A DNA stretch of 64,000 nt, from contig VWZX01010081.1 in NCBI GenBank assembly GCA_013399015.1, positions 2,896,736 to 2,960,735 of the forward strand, given 5' to 3'. Source of the DNA: Galbula dea (lineage: Eukaryota > Chordata > Aves > Piciformes > Galbulidae). Position numbers and translations under genes: made by a program. Positions within the stretch are counted from its first letter, which is position 1; each line of letters starts with the position of its first letter. Under the pieces are notes generated by a model that did no database searches, was not told the origin of the DNA, and saw only the letters and a list, made by a program, of their open reading frames with translations. Positions 60,613 to 64,000 of the stretch are shown in pieces.

Positions 60613-62129
60613 TCAGTTTATAGCCTGATGCTACTATTATTTACTCAGGTCACCTACAAAAGAGCTGATTAATTAAAATTTATGGAGAAATCTGGCTTAA
60701 ATGATTGTAAACTAAGGCAGTATTAGTGCTCCAACTATTGATGATTTTTGTTTCCCTAAATTGTAATGATTTCCATTGTAAAAAGTTTTATGAATAGCAA
60801 GAATATTCTGTAGAAGGAAAGGGCTATACCTAAGAAAAATCTTTCTAAGGTATTATTGTGGTATTTGATGAGTATGAAAGGGATTACCTTTACATATTCC
60901 TTGGCATAACTTAAATAAGACTGAAAATCTGACATGCAGTCAGATCATTTCTGTGTTCATGAACTGTTTGCTTCCTGATGGAGCATCTCAGAACCCTCAT
61001 TTTCTTTAAATACATCAGTTAATGATCTGAGCTATCAATTCTACTGTTCTGAAAAACTAGGGGCAAGTGAACTACACAGGAATGAAAACAAATAGAGAAG
61101 ACCTTTAATGCAATATAAGCATTCAATACTATCTCACTTCTTCAGGTAGTGCTTTCTTGTGTACTCAGATAGGATTTCCACATCCCAGAACTGGAGAAGC
61201 ACCTTCTCACTGTCAGAACCCAGACCCCATTCCATTTGTAGGAATCATTTCCTTTGAACACAGGGAGATTCATAAAGAAAGTTTAGCAGGTGAGCTGGCT
61301 GAAGATCCCAGGTTTTCTCCTCCACAAAAAGCAGTTAGAGCAGAATGATTTTGTATTTCATACACACAAAACAAATTTGTGTTGCAAATGATGAATGGTG
61401 TCACAGAACTGTGTGTGTGCAGCTGCAGCCACATTTAACAAACAAAAGCATCCAAAGCAGGGAAGCAGTTAACAATCACAAGTGGCTGAGTAATGCAGGC
61501 TCCATAGCCTATTCCCTATTGCTCATGATTTTGGTAGGTGAAGGGGAAGAAAATTGCTCACCAGGTAGTAACATCAGTGACACAATCTCATTTTCCATCA
61601 GACTGAAACGTAGCTCAGGGGCAGTGAACTAGATGTTCACCTTTTAATTTCATCATTAAAGCAACAAGTAAGTAAATTTAGCCATCACAGAAGTGGTGGT
61701 TTGGGAGCACAGATTTTTCCAAGAGTGAATAGGCCTGTACAGATGGATACAGAGATGTATGACTGCTTTCCTCATGTTCTGACCTGTCTGATGTAGGTCA
61801 TGCCAGGTCTACAAGCTGCCTCACTCTGTTAGCCCAGCACAAGCTAAATAGCCTGGCTGGTTAGTTCTCTCTGCCTGTGCACAGCTCATACCTCACACAC
61901 AGCTCCACATCATCTTCTGATTTGTGAATATCAGATGTGGAGACCTCTTATATACTATTATATGCTCTATTTCCACATTTTTCAAAGTGAAGATTAACTT
62001 TTGCCAGTGCCTACTTCCAGTGTGCTATGTGTCCTAAGCTCTTTCACAACACATTTGGCTTTTCAGTTCTTGACATAAAAAGTAAAGGATCATGAGCTCT
62101 AAACTTAAGCTCTTGTCTAAATTTATTAT

Positions 62130-62245
62130 AGAATCACAGAATGGTTGGGGTTGAAAGGGATCTTAACTCCTAATATTCTGTGATTCCAGCCCCCCCTGCC
62201 ATGGGCAGAGATGCCACCCACCAGACCAGGTTGCCCAGGGCACTA
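62130..62245 (-). mobile_element. CR1 LINE tail fragment with foldback
   Basis: The plus strand reads AGAATCACAGAATGGTTGGG, later CCCCCCTGCCATGGGCAGAG and CAGACCAGGTTGCCCAGGGC, antisense to a CR1 3' end. Inside it a segment of tail in the opposite orientation (AACTCCTAATATTCTGTGATT) creates an 11-bp inverted repeat at 62132-62142 and 62175-62185. Confidence 0.85.
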
Positions 62246-63976
62246 ATTATTATTTATAATAATATGTCAATCCCACAAAGTCTTTAAAATGCTTTTGCTC
62301 CTAAGAAATAATCCTGGAAGTAATTCCTTTGTAAAACTTGGGAAGCTGGAGCTGTATCTCACTTAAAGGAGCTGAGGAATTTATTCTAGGAGTCACTGTT
62401 TGTGATTATATGAGAAGATGGTAAGTCCAACCAGCACCTGAATGGGGGGAAATTCTGGATCCTTAAGAGGAAGAAAGGGAGAATCAAAGCTGTATTTCTA
62501 AATATTTGGGAGAGGGAAGACACTAGGGTATGATTAGTTGCCTAAACAGAAGATTTAGGAATGAAACACTCTTGACTAGAGAAGAAACTTAATCAAATAA
62601 ACCAGCAAATTAAGAATTGATGGCAAAGCAGATTTTCCCTAGAGCTCACTGTTGACAGCTGCTCCACTGTCCCTTGCTTCCCAGGTAAATACAGACAAAA
62701 ATACTAAGGTAGAAAAACAGAGAGAGAAATGAGGTGATCCTTACTACTCCAGTAACAAGACTTCTCAGACCAGTGTCATTTTTCTATTCTTTCTTGACAT
62801 TTTAAATAAGATTTATGTGCTGGTAGCTGTTTCAGATTTTAAGTGATGACCCCCACAGTGTAATATGTCAGGAGAGCATTTCATCCTTCTGAATGAGAAA
62901 TGTGCTAGGCAGCATGTACTACTAAATGTTAATAGCCCTAAAACTACACAAATTGTAAATTTATGGAATTGTGTTAATAATGAATTCTTCAGCTAGCCAC
63001 AGAAATTCTGAAAGAGTTGTAACCTGCTCAGAATTAAAGGTGCCCATAATCCTCTGAGCTGACAGGTGGAAGAGACCACAGACTGATGATCTTGTTAAGG
63101 AGAAGCAGCCAGAAGAGTAGACTGGTTTGGAGCATTTTATTAGATTAAAGGAGACAGAAGCACTTGAAATCACACAGCAATGCTTATAGTGTCTCCTTTA
63201 TGTTAACTTTACATCAAAGTTACACTTAGATTTAAAAAAAAACCCCAAAATGTAAGTTTCTAACTCTTAAAAGCTGCAAAGAGAAGTGTGGCAATGAAGA
63301 GGTAATAAACACTTAAGTCTACAAGAATCTTAAGTGAGTGATTGAAGTGTCAGCTGCTAGTTGTAGGTCAGGATGGGGCTACCTCCAAGGCACAAGGCTT
63401 GGGAAGGGAAGTGTAGAAGTGTGTAAGTCTAAGACCAGCAGAGACTTAGGTGAATGGCACAGAGGAATATGGTAACCAACCTGGTCCACCCTGCCCCAGG
63501 CAGGGTGTGAAATGTGTGTTGCTTCTCTGGGAACAGAAATGGTTAAGGTCAGAAGAGGATGTGATTTAATTCAAGTCTGGCTGGATGTGGCCTTTTTCTG
63601 AATGTTTGTAAATGCAAGGGAAAAAAAAATCAGAAACTCAAGAGAAAATATATTAGATTTCTGTGCTTCAGTGCTGATATCTCACCCCAGGTTTAAGAGA
63701 CTGTTGAGTGTCTTGTCTGTTTGTGAACTACTGTTTTCACTAGCTTATATAGTCATTTTATTACCTTCAGAATGATCATGATGCTCTTCAACTAGAGATA
63801 TCTATAGTTCACTATAAAATGCATTTCAGGTGAGAGAAGCAATCAGAATTGGAGGTGACTTATCAACACCATGGTGACACTGCCAAGCAGGAACAAGAGC
63901 CTGGTTATGACAATTCTGATTTATGAGCTTAGTGCAAGTGACACAAACATCTGAAACACTGGGTGAACTGAAGGCT

Positions 63977-63991
63977 GGGGGGGGGGGGGGG
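63977..63991 (+). repeat. Poly(G) run of 15
   Basis: A homopolymer of 15 G close to the window end. Its length is prone to sequencing error. Confidence 0.9.
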
Positions 63992-64000
63992 TCTCATGTA

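Larger units (their letters stand above)
50511..64000 (+). other. VWDE intron (3' part of window), no exon seen
   Basis: I searched for short phase-1, cysteine-bearing exons and found none I could support. It contains a solo LTR, three CR1 elements (one long and young) and a poly(G) run at the end. The next VWDE exon should lie beyond the window, unless a short one was missed. Confidence 0.6.

Overview
The window is one gene region of a bird genome. The evidence is many interspersed CR1 LINE fragments ending in the ATTCTGTG/ATTCTATG 8-mer, a long CR1 reverse-transcriptase remnant, an avian-type solo LTR that begins TGTCCTGG, low GC content, and short exons separated by kilobase-scale introns. 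No prokaryotic or viral gene organisation is present.

The only host gene I can support is VWDE (von Willebrand factor D and EGF domain-containing protein), on the + strand. Twelve exons form one continuous, phase-consistent reading frame from 2246 to 50510. They are 2246-2516, 5559-5737, 8721-9664, 25963-26099, 27708-27863, 31718-31822, 35335-35449, 39359-39609, 40833-41052, 46695-46832, 48815-48967 and 50346-50510, about 944 codons in total. A probable extra in-frame exon lies at 49558-49614. The 5' end (promoter, signal peptide, start of the VWD domain) and the 3' end (remaining EGF modules, stop codon) lie outside the window. All twelve exons are open and carry AG/GT borders, so the gene looks functional here.

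Domain order across the exons: end of the VWD domain (exons 1-2); a large VWDE-specific region with a dibasic RVKR site that ends in a tenascin-like EGF (exon 3); an IPT/TIG-like beta-sandwich split over exons 4-6; a short Cys-rich module (exon 7); a cadherin-like/He_PIG-type domain (exon 8); then EGF modules (exons 9, 10 and 12) interrupted by a low-complexity linker (exon 11 plus the candidate exon). The product is expected to be secreted or extracellular-matrix associated.

The introns hold the rest: at least twelve CR1 fragments on both strands, one short SINE whose head is a tRNA-Glu-like sequence and whose tail is CR1, one solo LTR, two local direct duplications (423 bp at about 99% identity, and about 170 bp at lower identity), and simple repeats. 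From 50511 to the end I found no further exon; that stretch is the next intron, with CR1 and LTR insertions. The points most worth a second look are the tRNA-Glu/CR1 SINE, the candidate linker exon with its tandem acceptor, and the near-identical intronic duplication.
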